From positions 124,001 through 188,000 of the forward strand of contig CAVXNJ010000010.1 of assembly GCA_963763135.1 (NCBI GenBank): a stretch of DNA of 64,000 bases, written 5' to 3'. A program made the translations under genes and the position numbers. The stretch is from JANMZO01 sp963763135. GTDB taxonomy: Bacteria; Actinomycetota; Acidimicrobiia; Acidimicrobiales; JANYDT01. The notes beneath the pieces are model-generated. The model was not told the DNA's origin. It was given only the letters and a program-made list of their open reading frames with translations, and searched no databases. Of the stretch, positions 42,562 through 50,576 are shown in pieces (position 1 is the stretch's first letter; each line of letters starts with the position of its first letter).

Positions 42562-44148
42562 TCAGTTGACGCCGCGATCTTTACCTTCCCAGAACGGAGC
42601 GCGGAGGTCTTTCTTCAAGATCTTGCCGGCCCCTGATTTCGGAAGCCCCTCGGTGCGAATCGTGATCGACCGGGGCACCTTGTAGCCGCCGATCAACGTG
42701 CGGCAGTGCGCGATCAGCTCAGCCGAGTCGAGCGCGACGCCGGGCTTCGGCACGACCTCGGCGTGCACCGCTTCGCCCCACTGCTCATGGGGAACGCCAA
42801 CGACGGCCGCTTCGAGTACACCCGGATGGGCATACAACGCGTTCTCCACTTCGGTCGTGTAGACGTTCTCGCCGCCGGAGATGATCATGTCCTTCGCCCG
42901 GTCGACGATGTACAGGTAGCCGTGGTCGTCGGCGTACGCCACATCGCCCGTACGGTACCAACCGCCGACGAGGGCCTTGGCCGTTTCCTCGGGACGCTTG
43001 AGGTAGCCGAGCATGATGTTCGGGCCCCGCCCGTACACTTCGCCGGGTTCACCCGGTGCACAGATCGAGCCGTCTTCGCGCCGGACTTCGGTTTCAACTC
43101 CGGGAATCGGAGCGCCGGCGGATTTCAACCGCTCGACAAAGCCGGCTTCCCCGGCGAACCCCCTGCGGTGGTCTTCCGACGTGCAGCACGTAAGAAGTGG
43201 TGACGCCTCGGTCATGCCGTAGAGCTGGGTGAAGCCGCACGGAAGAATCGCCATCGCCTTCTTCTGCAGCTCTTCAGGCATCGGCGAGGCGCCGTAAGCG
43301 AGCAGTCGCCAGTGGCTGAACTTTGCGTTCTCGATACCCGGGTGGTTGACGAGCATGTTGATCATCGTGGGCACGAGAAGCGTGGTCGTCATCGCCTCGC
43401 GCTCGGCCTCGGCGATGAACCGGGCCGCGTCCCAACCTGGGATGATCACGTGCTTGGCGCCCGTCCAGGTGACCGCGAACGTGCTCAACGCATCCGCGGC
43501 ATGGAACATCGGGGCGGCGTGGATGTAGGTGTCGTCGGAGGTGTACGCGAAGGCGTACTGACCGTGCCTTGCGTTGGAGAGCAAATTGCCGTGGCTCTGC
43601 ATGACCCCCTTCGGAAGGCCGGTCGTCCCTCCGGTGTAGGAAATCGCGGCAAGCGTGTCATCCCCCATCCAGGAGGTAACCGACGCGGCCAGCGGATCGT
43701 TCGCGCACAGATCATCGAAATGCACGAAGCCGTCGGGTGCTGGTCCGTCGCCCGCGAAGATCAGGTGCTGCAGCGTCGGACTCTGGGCTTTCAGGGTGTT
43801 GGCCAGGTCGACGTGGGCCGGGTCGACTATGAGCGCCTTCGCTTCGGAGTCGCCGAGGATGAACACCAACTCGGCGGGAGCCAGCCGGTAGTTCAGGTTG
43901 TTGAGCACGAGGCCGGCCGCGGGCACACCGTTCCAGCAGGTGAGATGCCGCCAGTTGTTGAGTGCAGCGATGGCCACGACGTCGCCGTCGCCGAGGCCAA
44001 GCCCACGGAGCCCGGCGCCGAGGCCGAGGATCTTCGTACCCCATTCTCTATAGGTGAAGCGGATCTCCCCGTCGACGATCGCTTCCGAATCGTGATGGAC
44101 GCTCATCGCCCGTCGGATGGGCCAAGCCAAAGTTGCCTGCGCAGTCAT
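42562..44148 (-). CDS. Fatty-acyl-CoA / acyl-CoA synthetase (AMP-forming)
   Basis: A 528-residue ANL-superfamily ligase. The P-loop-like motif is ISYTGGTTGLPKGVMQSH, the A5 region is FTQLYGMTEASPL, YRTGDVAYADDHGYLYIVDRAKDMIISGGENVYTTEVE covers A7-A8, and the catalytic lysine is in PKSGAGKILKKDLR. It activates a carboxylic acid with ATP and joins it to CoA. The motifs are closest to medium- and long-chain fatty-acid ligases. ATG 44148 is used; a TTG three codons upstream is possible. It lies four kilobases from mftA, but no specific link is claimed. Confidence 0.88.
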   Translation of the reverse strand: MTAQATLAWPIRRAMSVHHDSEAIVDGEIRFTYREWGTKILGLGAGLRGLGLGDGDVVAIAALNNWRHLTCWNGVPAAGLVLNNLNYRLAPAELVFILGDSEAKALIVDPAHVDLANTLKAQSPTLQHLIFAGDGPAPDGFVHFDDLCANDPLAASVTSWMGDDTLAAISYTGGTTGLPKGVMQSHGNLLSNARHGQYAFAYTSDDTYIHAAPMFHAADALSTFAVTWTGAKHVIIPGWDAARFIAEAEREAMTTTLLVPTMINMLVNHPGIENAKFSHWRLLAYGASPMPEELQKKAMAILPCGFTQLYGMTEASPLLTCCTSEDHRRGFAGEAGFVERLKSAGAPIPGVETEVRREDGSICAPGEPGEVYGRGPNIMLGYLKRPEETAKALVGGWYRTGDVAYADDHGYLYIVDRAKDMIISGGENVYTTEVENALYAHPGVLEAAVVGVPHEQWGEAVHAEVVPKPGVALDSAELIAHCRTLIGGYKVPRSITIRTEGLPKSGAGKILKKDLRAPFWEGKDRGVN

Positions 44149-44205
44149 GGAACGCAACGTAGCAAGCCGAGCGTCGTTGCGGTGTAATCAGGGATCCGTA
44201 GCGCT

Positions 44206-44877
44206 TCAGCGGCGCTGGTCGGGCGGGATCTCGCTCGGACCGACGTGGCGGTCGAGCCATTCGTTGAGTGGGTCGCACGCGGCCCACGCCTCCTGGATCT
44301 TCTGTTTCGCCTTCGCCGTATGCAGCCAGGCCGGGGCACCGAATTCCTGCATCACGATCGCGCCCTTCCACCGGAGATACTCGATCCGGGGATGGTCCTT
44401 GGGATACCCCTTCGGCGCGGTCTTCAGCGGCTCTTCACCGCCGTATCCGAGCACCATCCCCTTGATCTTTGCGTAGTGATCGACGAGCTTCAGGAAGGCT
44501 GCACCAGACCTGTCATCAGCGATGGCGTCTCGGAAACGGGCGATCTGGTCCTTCGCCAACATGTACGCCCCGCTGCCAGCCAGCAGCCCGGCCGACGATA
44601 GGTGCACGTAATACATCGTGCCGCCGTCGCGCTCGCCCGCCGCGGCGATGTTGGTTTTGTAGGGGGACTTATCTTTCGAGAACCGCACGTCACGGTGCGG
44701 TCGGAACATGCGCATCGGCTTGAACCGGTCGTCGACCTCATCAAGCAGCGCCTCCATCGGGTGTTTCAGCGCAGCGTCGTAGGTCGCTTTGTGTTCGGTC
44801 CAGTACGACTTTGAGTTGTCGGCCTCCAGACCCTCGAGGAAGTCAAGTCCTTCGGCTGGGAATCCCGTGAACGCCAT
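44206..44877 (-). CDS. DUF2461 family protein
   Basis: A 223-residue protein with the DUF2461 (TIGR02453) landmarks: FPAEGLDFLEGLEADNSKSYWTEHKATYD, RMFRPHRDVRFSKDKSPYKTNI and YVHLSSAGLLAGSGAYM. The family is widespread and uncharacterised. The start at 44877 is where similarity begins; more upstream codons are proline- and glycine-rich and mirror non-coding DNA. Confidence 0.87.
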   Translation of the reverse strand: MAFTGFPAEGLDFLEGLEADNSKSYWTEHKATYDAALKHPMEALLDEVDDRFKPMRMFRPHRDVRFSKDKSPYKTNIAAAGERDGGTMYYVHLSSAGLLAGSGAYMLAKDQIARFRDAIADDRSGAAFLKLVDHYAKIKGMVLGYGGEEPLKTAPKGYPKDHPRIEYLRWKGAIVMQEFGAPAWLHTAKAKQKIQEAWAACDPLNEWLDRHVGPSEIPPDQRR

Positions 44878-45044
44878 GGGCCACAGGGTACCCAACTCCG
44901 TCACCGAGGTTCCCAACTCGCGCCAGGTTGCGTCCCCACCCGGCGGTTCTGGTGTTGCCCGCGGCCGACACGGGCCGGGTTGGGGACCGGGGCGCCCACC
45001 GTCGGGGACCAACCCGACGCAGCCTTCCAAAACCTGTGACGTTT

Positions 45045-45105
45045 GTAACACAAGTTACGGTAGCGTTGTTGATATAACTTCGTTACTCTAACTTCGCTCC
45101 GGTAA
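45045..45105. promoter_or_regulatory. Likely promoter and operator region of the MMPL/TetR operon
   Basis: GTAAC-acaa-GTTAC at 45045-45058 is a perfect dyad. A 14-base direct repeat of TAACTTCG follows at 45075 and 45089. The region is AT-rich against its surroundings and lies 30-90 bases upstream of the first gene of the operon, which ends in a TetR gene. That is a typical site for TetR autoregulation. Binding is inferred. Confidence 0.5.
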
Positions 45106-45132
45106 CACCGATCCCTCATCCGAAAGGCCGCC

Positions 45133-45372
45133 ATGTACTTCGCAGCTGCAGCTCAGCCCCGCCGTTCCGGCATCGAATCACTCCACCCGGCCGCCTGGAC
45201 GGCCCCCGTTTCTCTGCTCACCGACGCGGAGCTTTCCACCCGGGCCTACCTCGGATCGGTCGCCGCCGAAGCCCGTCGGGCCGAGCGCCGCCAACGCGCC
45301 GACCGCTCGGCGGGACCCGGTTCACGAACCCGCCGCCTGTTCACCACCCTGTCCTTCGGCGCCACGCGCTAA
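45133..45372 (+). CDS. Small protein of unknown function upstream of MMPL transporter
   Basis: A 79-residue protein with GAAAGG before the ATG. The middle is a helix rich in A, R and E (AAEARRAERRQRADRS) and the ends look disordered. No membrane segment is present. It lies 34 bases before the MMPL gene with a probable promoter upstream, so it is probably expressed with the transporter. The family is not recognised. Confidence 0.55.
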   Translation: MYFAAAAQPRRSGIESLHPAAWTAPVSLLTDAELSTRAYLGSVAAEARRAERRQRADRSAGPGSRTRRLFTTLSFGATR

Positions 45373-45406
45373 CCGCCACACCATTCTCACGGAAGAACCC
45401 AACACC

Positions 45407-47668
45407 ATGCCCGCCTCCTTTGCCCGCTTTATCGTCCGTCGTCGCCGACTGGTTCTCGTCGCTGCAGTCATCTTCATGGCCGTGGCCGGCGGCCTTGGTG
45501 GCGGGGTCGCCAAGAAGCTCTCCAACGGTGGATTCGATGATCCATCGGCCGAATCGACCCGTACGAAACAGCTCATCGAGAAGACCTTCGGGGCAGGGTC
45601 CCCGAACCTTGTGCTCCTGACCCGGACCTCGGCGTCATCGGTCGACGACCCGACAGCCGCCGATGACGGCCTCGCCCTGACCAAAGAGTTGGCGGCAACG
45701 CCGGGTGTGTCCGGAGTCGTGAGTTACTGGACGCTTCAGGCACCGCCGCTCAAGTCGAACGATGGGAAACAGGCCCTCGTTCTGGCCCGGATCACGGGGA
45801 CCGAAGACGAAGTACGCACCAAGATCGAAGAAATCTCCCCCCGCTTCACCCGCACGGCGACGGGTTCGTCCCTGGAGGTCGCCGTGACGGGTCAGGCGGA
45901 GGTGTTCCGACAGGTCGGCACGACCATCGAGAACGACCTCAAGCGGGCCGAGACCATTGCGTTGCCGATCACGCTGATACTGCTAGTGCTCGTGTTCAGC
46001 GGTCTCGTTGCGGCGAGCCTTCCGCTGCTAATAGGTTCACTTACGGTTCTGGGAACCTTCCTCGTATTGACGGTCATCAACTCGTTCACCGATGTTTCGA
46101 TCTTTGCGCTCAACCTCACAACCGCCTTGGGTCTGGGGCTGGCGATCGACTACTCGCTGTTCATCATCTCAAGGTACCGGGAGGAGCTTGACGCCGGTTG
46201 GCCGGTGCACGACGCGGTCGTGCGAAGCATGCGAACCGCCGGACGCACCGTCGTGTTCAGCGCCGCCACCGTCGCCATCTCCCTGTCGTCGCTGCTCGTG
46301 TTCCGTCAGGCATTTCTGCGCAGCTTCGCCTACGCCGGTGTTGCGGTCGCCGCTCTCGCCGCTGTCGCCTCGGTCGTCGTCCTTCCGGCGCTTCTCGCCG
46401 TACTCGGCCCGCGCATCAACTCACTCGCGCTGTTCAAGCGGAAGAAGATGTCGGCAGACGCCGCGGAGAACGGCTTTTGGCACCGCACCGCTTTGGCGGT
46501 GATGCGTCGACCGGGCCGCGTCGCCGTGCTCGGCGTGTCAGCCCTCGTTCTGCTCGGTGTGCCGTTCACGAACCTGACCCTTGGTCAATCCGACCATCGG
46601 GTCCTTCCGAAGGATGCGAGCGCACGCAGCGCACTGGAGAGGATCTCGACCGATTTCTCGTCTCGTGAATCGGGCGCCGCTGAGGTGTTCGTCGGGAACT
46701 TCGATGCCGCAAATTCCGCCGACACGACCGAACTGCAACGCTATGCACGCGAACTGTCAGCATTGTCCGGTGTTGCTCGGGTCGACACGGTCACGGGGAG
46801 CTTCATCAGCGGCCAGCAGGTGGCTGAGCCGAATGCCGCCAGTCGGCGCTTTGCGTCGACCGCCTCCACGTGGCTGTCGGTCGTACCCTCGATCGAACCC
46901 GTCTCGCCGAAGGGCGAAGCGCTCGTCAAGTCGATTCGAGCGGTTGACAGCACCTTCGACACGCTCGTAGGCGGTCCGTCGGCACAACTCGTCGATTCCA
47001 AGGCTTCGCTGTTCTCCCGCCTGCCCTACGCGGGACTCATCATCGCTGTGGTGACGTTCGTGCTGCTGTTCTTGATGTTCGGCGGCCTGCTGGTCCCGAT
47101 CAAGGCACTGCTGCTGAACATGCTGAGCCTCAGCGCCACGTTCGGCGCCATGGTCTGGATCTTCCAGGAAGGCCACTTCGCCGGCGTCCTCGATTTCACG
47201 GCCACCGGAACCATCGACGCCACGATGCCGGTGCTGATGTTCTGTATCGCCTTCGGGCTTTCCATGGACTACGAGGTGTTCCTGCTGTCCCGTATCAAGG
47301 AGGAACACGACCGTCACGGTGACAACACCCGGGCCGTGGCGATCGGTCTGGAAAAGACCGGACGGATCGTGACCGCCGCATCGCTGCTCATCGCCGTGGT
47401 GTTCATCGCTTTCGCCACGTCGGGAATCTCGTTCATCAAGTTGTTCGGCGTCGGGCTCGCCCTGGCCGTGCTGATGGACGCATTCGTGATCCGCGCCTCG
47501 CTGGTTCCGGCCTTCATGAAACTCGCCGGCGACGCGAACTGGTGGGCACCTGCTCCCCTCCGAAAACTGCAGCAGCGAATCGGTTTGAGTGAACACGTGG
47601 AACTGGAATCGCTCCCGCCCGAACTGCGGGTCGAGGCTCAGTTAGTCCCCGGCTACCCCCGACAGTAG
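45407..47668 (+). CDS. MMPL/RND family transporter
   Basis: A 753-residue membrane protein with the duplicated MMPL topology: helix 1 at MPASFARFIVRRRRLVLVAAVIF, a large extracytoplasmic loop, helices 2-6 including NLTTALGLGLAIDYSLFIISRYREEL, then a repeat of the plan with CIAFGLSMDYEVFLLSRIKEEH. The Asp-Tyr pairs (IDYS, MDYE) are the proton-relay motif of MmpL proteins. MMPL transporters export lipids or drugs with proton-motive force. TetR lies 41 bases downstream. Confidence 0.92.
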   Translation: MPASFARFIVRRRRLVLVAAVIFMAVAGGLGGGVAKKLSNGGFDDPSAESTRTKQLIEKTFGAGSPNLVLLTRTSASSVDDPTAADDGLALTKELAATPGVSGVVSYWTLQAPPLKSNDGKQALVLARITGTEDEVRTKIEEISPRFTRTATGSSLEVAVTGQAEVFRQVGTTIENDLKRAETIALPITLILLVLVFSGLVAASLPLLIGSLTVLGTFLVLTVINSFTDVSIFALNLTTALGLGLAIDYSLFIISRYREELDAGWPVHDAVVRSMRTAGRTVVFSAATVAISLSSLLVFRQAFLRSFAYAGVAVAALAAVASVVVLPALLAVLGPRINSLALFKRKKMSADAAENGFWHRTALAVMRRPGRVAVLGVSALVLLGVPFTNLTLGQSDHRVLPKDASARSALERISTDFSSRESGAAEVFVGNFDAANSADTTELQRYARELSALSGVARVDTVTGSFISGQQVAEPNAASRRFASTASTWLSVVPSIEPVSPKGEALVKSIRAVDSTFDTLVGGPSAQLVDSKASLFSRLPYAGLIIAVVTFVLLFLMFGGLLVPIKALLLNMLSLSATFGAMVWIFQEGHFAGVLDFTATGTIDATMPVLMFCIAFGLSMDYEVFLLSRIKEEHDRHGDNTRAVAIGLEKTGRIVTAASLLIAVVFIAFATSGISFIKLFGVGLALAVLMDAFVIRASLVPAFMKLAGDANWWAPAPLRKLQQRIGLSEHVELESLPPELRVEAQLVPGYPRQ

Positions 47669-47709
47669 AGTGGAGCACAACGCTTTACCGAACCCATAAC
47701 CGTTGGCTC

Positions 47710-48519
47710 GTGACGATGGTTTCCACCACCGTTGCAACCCCCCGACCCGGAGTCACGTTGAACCAGTCGATCGAAGTCCCGACAACACCCGCCTCCATGC
47801 CCACCCAACCGGGGGCAGGAGCGGGTGTTGGCGCGGGGGCCGGCGCCGGCGCAGGGGCCGGTCTTGGTACCCGACCCCGGCGGGTCCGAGCCCGACGCGG
47901 TGAGGGCGAACGGCTCCGCGAGGAGATCCTCGACGCGGTCGAGCAGCTCCTCATCCAAACCGGCGATGCGGAAGCCGTGTCGATTCGAGCGGTCAGTCAG
48001 CTCGTGGGCGTTACGGCCCCGTCGATCTACCGCCACTTCGTCGACAAAGACGCCATGGTGCGGGCCGCGTGCACCCAGGCATGGGAGCGCTTTGATCATC
48101 TCCTGATCGAAGCCGCTGAACGCGAGACCGACCCGTTGCTGAAGATCAAAGCGGAGGCGCTGGCCTATCTGCGCTTCGCCAGCTCCCATCCGGGCGAGTA
48201 CAAGGTGCTCTTCATGGTGCCCCCGGAAGAGTCGGCGATGGAGTCGGCCGACAACGTCTTCAACGTTGAAAAATCGGAATACACCTCACTGGTTCACATC
48301 GCCCAGGCAGTCGAAAAGGCAATTGAAGACGGGCTCATCGCCCGAATCGCCGAGCCGATGGCGATGGCCACGATGCTTTGGGCATCGGTGCACGGAATAG
48401 CGTCGTTGCGTATCGCCAAACCCGAGGTCCCGTGGCCGAGCGTGGAAGACCAACTTGAGCTCATGTTCCGCCTGCTCTCGGGCGGAATGTGCGTGCAGCC
48501 GCAGCCGCAAGGCCAGTAA
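47710..48519 (+). CDS. TetR family regulator with glycine/alanine-rich N-terminal extension
   Basis: The HTH domain spans roughly residues 62-110 (LREEILDAVEQLLIQTGDAEAVSIRAVSQLVGVTAPSIYRHFVDKDAMVRA). The C-terminal ligand domain has SSHPGEYKVLFMVPPEE, as in the WHG-type TetR group. The first ~60 residues are unusual: a T/P-rich stretch then GAGAGVGAGAGAGAGAGLG, which no ordinary TetR needs. An in-frame ATG at 47716 is an alternative start. It ends the MMPL operon and is convergent with mftA. It could be MftR, since MftR is TetR-type and mftA-linked, but its place in the MMPL operon makes a transporter regulator likelier. Confidence 0.82.
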   Translation: MTMVSTTVATPRPGVTLNQSIEVPTTPASMPTQPGAGAGVGAGAGAGAGAGLGTRPRRVRARRGEGERLREEILDAVEQLLIQTGDAEAVSIRAVSQLVGVTAPSIYRHFVDKDAMVRAACTQAWERFDHLLIEAAERETDPLLKIKAEALAYLRFASSHPGEYKVLFMVPPEESAMESADNVFNVEKSEYTSLVHIAQAVEKAIEDGLIARIAEPMAMATMLWASVHGIASLRIAKPEVPWPSVEDQLELMFRLLSGGMCVQPQPQGQ

Positions 48520-48536
48520 ACCGCAAGGCCAGTAAA
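48505..48536. repeat. Perfect 16-base tandem duplication across the tetR stop codon
   Basis: CCGCAAGGCCAGTAAA occurs at 48505-48520 and again at 48521-48536. The first copy contains the TAA stop of the TetR gene. It shares the core CAGTAAAC with a second tandem duplication at the mftA end, 130 bases away. Confidence 0.85.
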
Positions 48537-48575
48537 CCCACCGAGAAGCTTCGACGCCGGTTTGCATCTCGCGAA

Positions 48576-48601
48576 AAAGGCAGGGCATGGGCCCTGCCTT
48601 T
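48576..48601. terminator. Bidirectional terminator between tetR and mftA
   Basis: AAAGGCAGGGC-atgg-GCCCTGCCTTT is a perfect 11-base stem with a four-base loop. Read on the minus strand it is followed by a run of five T, the classic intrinsic form for mftA transcripts. On the plus strand it ends in TTT and would serve the TetR operon. Confidence 0.75.
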
Positions 48602-48665
48602 CGTCACTTTGGCCAAACTGCGGGGCGACTCAAAACTCAGCGAGCTCGCCCGGTATCGAATCCCT

Positions 48666-48695
48666 GGTGTTTCAGTAAACGGTGTTTCAGTAAAC
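48666..48695. repeat. Perfect 15-base tandem duplication across the mftA stop codon
   Basis: GGTGTTTCAGTAAAC occurs at 48666-48680 and 48681-48695. On the mftA strand the unit encodes the final Val-Tyr and stop, so a second untranslated copy of the Val-Tyr-stop sequence follows the real one. Confidence 0.85.
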
Positions 48696-48812
48696 GCCGC
48701 ACATACCGTCGATCGAGATCTCCTCGATGAGCAGTTCGTCGTCTTCGTCGAGAAGATCAAGGTCGGCAACGTCTTGCTCGACGAGGGGACGCTCGAGAGT
48801 GATGGGCGACAT
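48687..48812 (-). CDS. mftA: MftA, mycofactocin precursor peptide (41 aa)
   Basis: This short gene reads leftward from ATG 48812 to a TGA at 48687-48689. The product has an acidic middle (DLDLLDEDDELLIEEI) and ends SIDGMCGVY, the hallmark C-terminus of MftA. The last two residues, Val and Tyr, are crosslinked by MftC and then released to become the redox cofactor. AGGAGA lies six bases upstream of the ATG. It diverges from mftF and converges on the TetR gene, with a terminator downstream. It is 41 kb from mftB and mftC, an unusual separation, since the genes are normally adjacent. Confidence 0.97.
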   Translation of the reverse strand: MSPITLERPLVEQDVADLDLLDEDDELLIEEISIDGMCGVY

Positions 48813-48837
48813 GGCAATCTCCTAAAGGCTGTTTTCG

Positions 48838-48859
48838 CTGCAGGGTTTTGCCACTGCAG
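48838..48859. promoter_or_regulatory. Paired CTGCAG sites in the mftA/mftF divergent promoter
   Basis: CTGCAG occurs at 48838-48843 and 48854-48859, making a 22-base dyad within the 95-base gap between the divergent mftA and mftF start codons. The position suits an operator that controls both promoters. The regulator is not identified. Confidence 0.4.
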
Positions 48860-48907
48860 GTTGTTGAGACGAACGTTGTGCTCAGCATCCCGTGCTAGAC
48901 GGGTTAC

Positions 48908-50569
48908 GTGACACGTGGAGACGAGCATAGCGACATCGCAGCGCCTTCACCATCCCCCGACCCCGGTGGCCGGGCCGGGGTTCGTGCCGGCGTCGGTCCC
49001 GACGAGCTGCTTCCCCCGCCTGACATGCGGATCGGGCTGGATCCGGGCGTTGAGCAACTGGCCGGTTCTACGAGTCCGGTGGTGCTCCTCGGCGGATCAC
49101 CCCTGAAGCTTCTGCGCCTGAACCCGCCCGCCGACACCATCTTTGCCTCGTTGGCCCGTGGCCGCTCACTGCGAGAGGCGGCACACGAGGCGAGCAGGTC
49201 CCATCGTTCGGTCGCCCGGTTCACCCGGAAGCTCCTCGACGGCGGGTTCGTTCACCCGCGATGGGAGCCGGTCCGCCCGTCGGCGACGGAGAACGCCGAA
49301 CTCCCGGGCCATGGTGACGTGACGGTCGTGATCCCGGCGTACGAGCGAAGCGAGGAACTGGATCGTCTTCTCCGTTCGATCGCGTCGAGTCGCACCTCAG
49401 TCACGCCCAATACCGGGCCCAGCGAGCTCGTCGTTGTCGACGACGGGTCGACCGACGACACGGGCGCCGTCGCCCGTCGCCACGGTGCCCGCGTAATCAC
49501 AAACGAATCACCGCAGGGTCCCGCTGCGGCCCGCAACGCCGGACTCGCGACGGTGACAACCGAGTTCGTGGCGTTTCTCGACTCCGATTGCGTCGTCGAC
49601 GGGGATTGGCTCTCTCCGCTCATGGTGCATTTCCGTGATCCCCAGGTCGCACTCGTGGCGCCCAGGATCGGTGGACTCGAAACCGGGCAAGCCGGTCCGG
49701 CCAAACCAGGCGATACCCTGCGCGCATATGAACACGTGCGTTCGTCGCTGGACCTCGGCACCCAGGAAGCCCCGGTCGTCCCCCGAACGAGAGTCGCCTA
49801 CGTTCCGGCCGCAGCGCTGGTGGCACGCACGTCGGTGATGAACAACATCGGTGGCTTCGCCACATCGATGTTCGTCGGCGAAGATGTCGACCTGGTGTGG
49901 CGCCTCCACCAAGCCGGGTACCGGTGTCGTTATGAGCCGGAGTCCGTCGTTCGACACGATCACCGCACCACACCGGCGGCCTTTCTCAAGCGTCGGTTCC
50001 AATACGGAACGTCTGCGGCCGAGTTGGCCAAGCGCCACCCCGGTCAGGTCCCAGCACTTGCGGTCTCGGGGTGGAGTGCACTGGCCTGGGGGCTGCTGGC
50101 TACATGGCACCCGGCCGGGCTCGTCGCCTCAGCCGGCGTCGTCGCCGGAAGCACCGCGGCGCTGCCCCGTAAGCTGACATCGGTGGCCGACCCGAGAAGA
50201 TTGGCAGCGCGCTTAGCATTACGAGGCCACCTCGGCGCCGGTCGACAGCTCGGCGGCGCCCTGTGGCGCAGTTACCTCCCACTAGCCCTGCTTGGGATGC
50301 TGATCAGCCGGCGGATCCGAATGACCGTGCTCGTCGCGGCGCTCATTCCCAACCTGCTCGAGTGGAAAGAACGGCGCCCCGATCTCGACCCGATTCGCTA
50401 TGTAGGCATACGACTTGCCGACGACGCGGCTTACTGCGCCGGCGTCTGGAAGGGATGCGCAGATGCCGGCACCCTCGCTCCGCTGCGTCCGGATCTCACG
50501 AGTTGGCCCGGGCGACGAGGAGCGGCGGCCGATCCGATTGGCTCTGGTGGGAAAACCAGCGAAAGATAG
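48908..50569 (+). CDS. mftF: MftF, mycofactocin glycosyltransferase
   Basis: A 553-residue protein from a GTG start. Residues ~35-125 resemble the PqqD-like N-terminal region of MftF (GGSPLKLLRLNPPADTIFASLARG). A GT-2 domain follows (VTVVIPAYERSEELDRLLRSI, VVVDDGSTDDTG, GPAAARNAGLA, FLDSDCVVDGDWL, FVGEDVDLVWRLHQAGYRC). Membrane helices close the protein, with the family-typical DDAAYCAGVWKGC near the end. MftF adds a chain of beta-1,4-linked glucoses to mycofactocin. It is divergent from mftA. The first ~35 residues are proline/glycine-rich and variable. Confidence 0.93.
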   Translation: MTRGDEHSDIAAPSPSPDPGGRAGVRAGVGPDELLPPPDMRIGLDPGVEQLAGSTSPVVLLGGSPLKLLRLNPPADTIFASLARGRSLREAAHEASRSHRSVARFTRKLLDGGFVHPRWEPVRPSATENAELPGHGDVTVVIPAYERSEELDRLLRSIASSRTSVTPNTGPSELVVVDDGSTDDTGAVARRHGARVITNESPQGPAAARNAGLATVTTEFVAFLDSDCVVDGDWLSPLMVHFRDPQVALVAPRIGGLETGQAGPAKPGDTLRAYEHVRSSLDLGTQEAPVVPRTRVAYVPAAALVARTSVMNNIGGFATSMFVGEDVDLVWRLHQAGYRCRYEPESVVRHDHRTTPAAFLKRRFQYGTSAAELAKRHPGQVPALAVSGWSALAWGLLATWHPAGLVASAGVVAGSTAALPRKLTSVADPRRLAARLALRGHLGAGRQLGGALWRSYLPLALLGMLISRRIRMTVLVAALIPNLLEWKERRPDLDPIRYVGIRLADDAAYCAGVWKGCADAGTLAPLRPDLTSWPGRRGAAADPIGSGGKTSER

Positions 50570-50576
50570 CGGGTCC

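Noticed and set aside
47710..48519. TetR gene as MftR
   Set aside because: It is the last gene of an MMPL operon with its own operator. Adjacency to mftA alone is weak support, so it is left unassigned.
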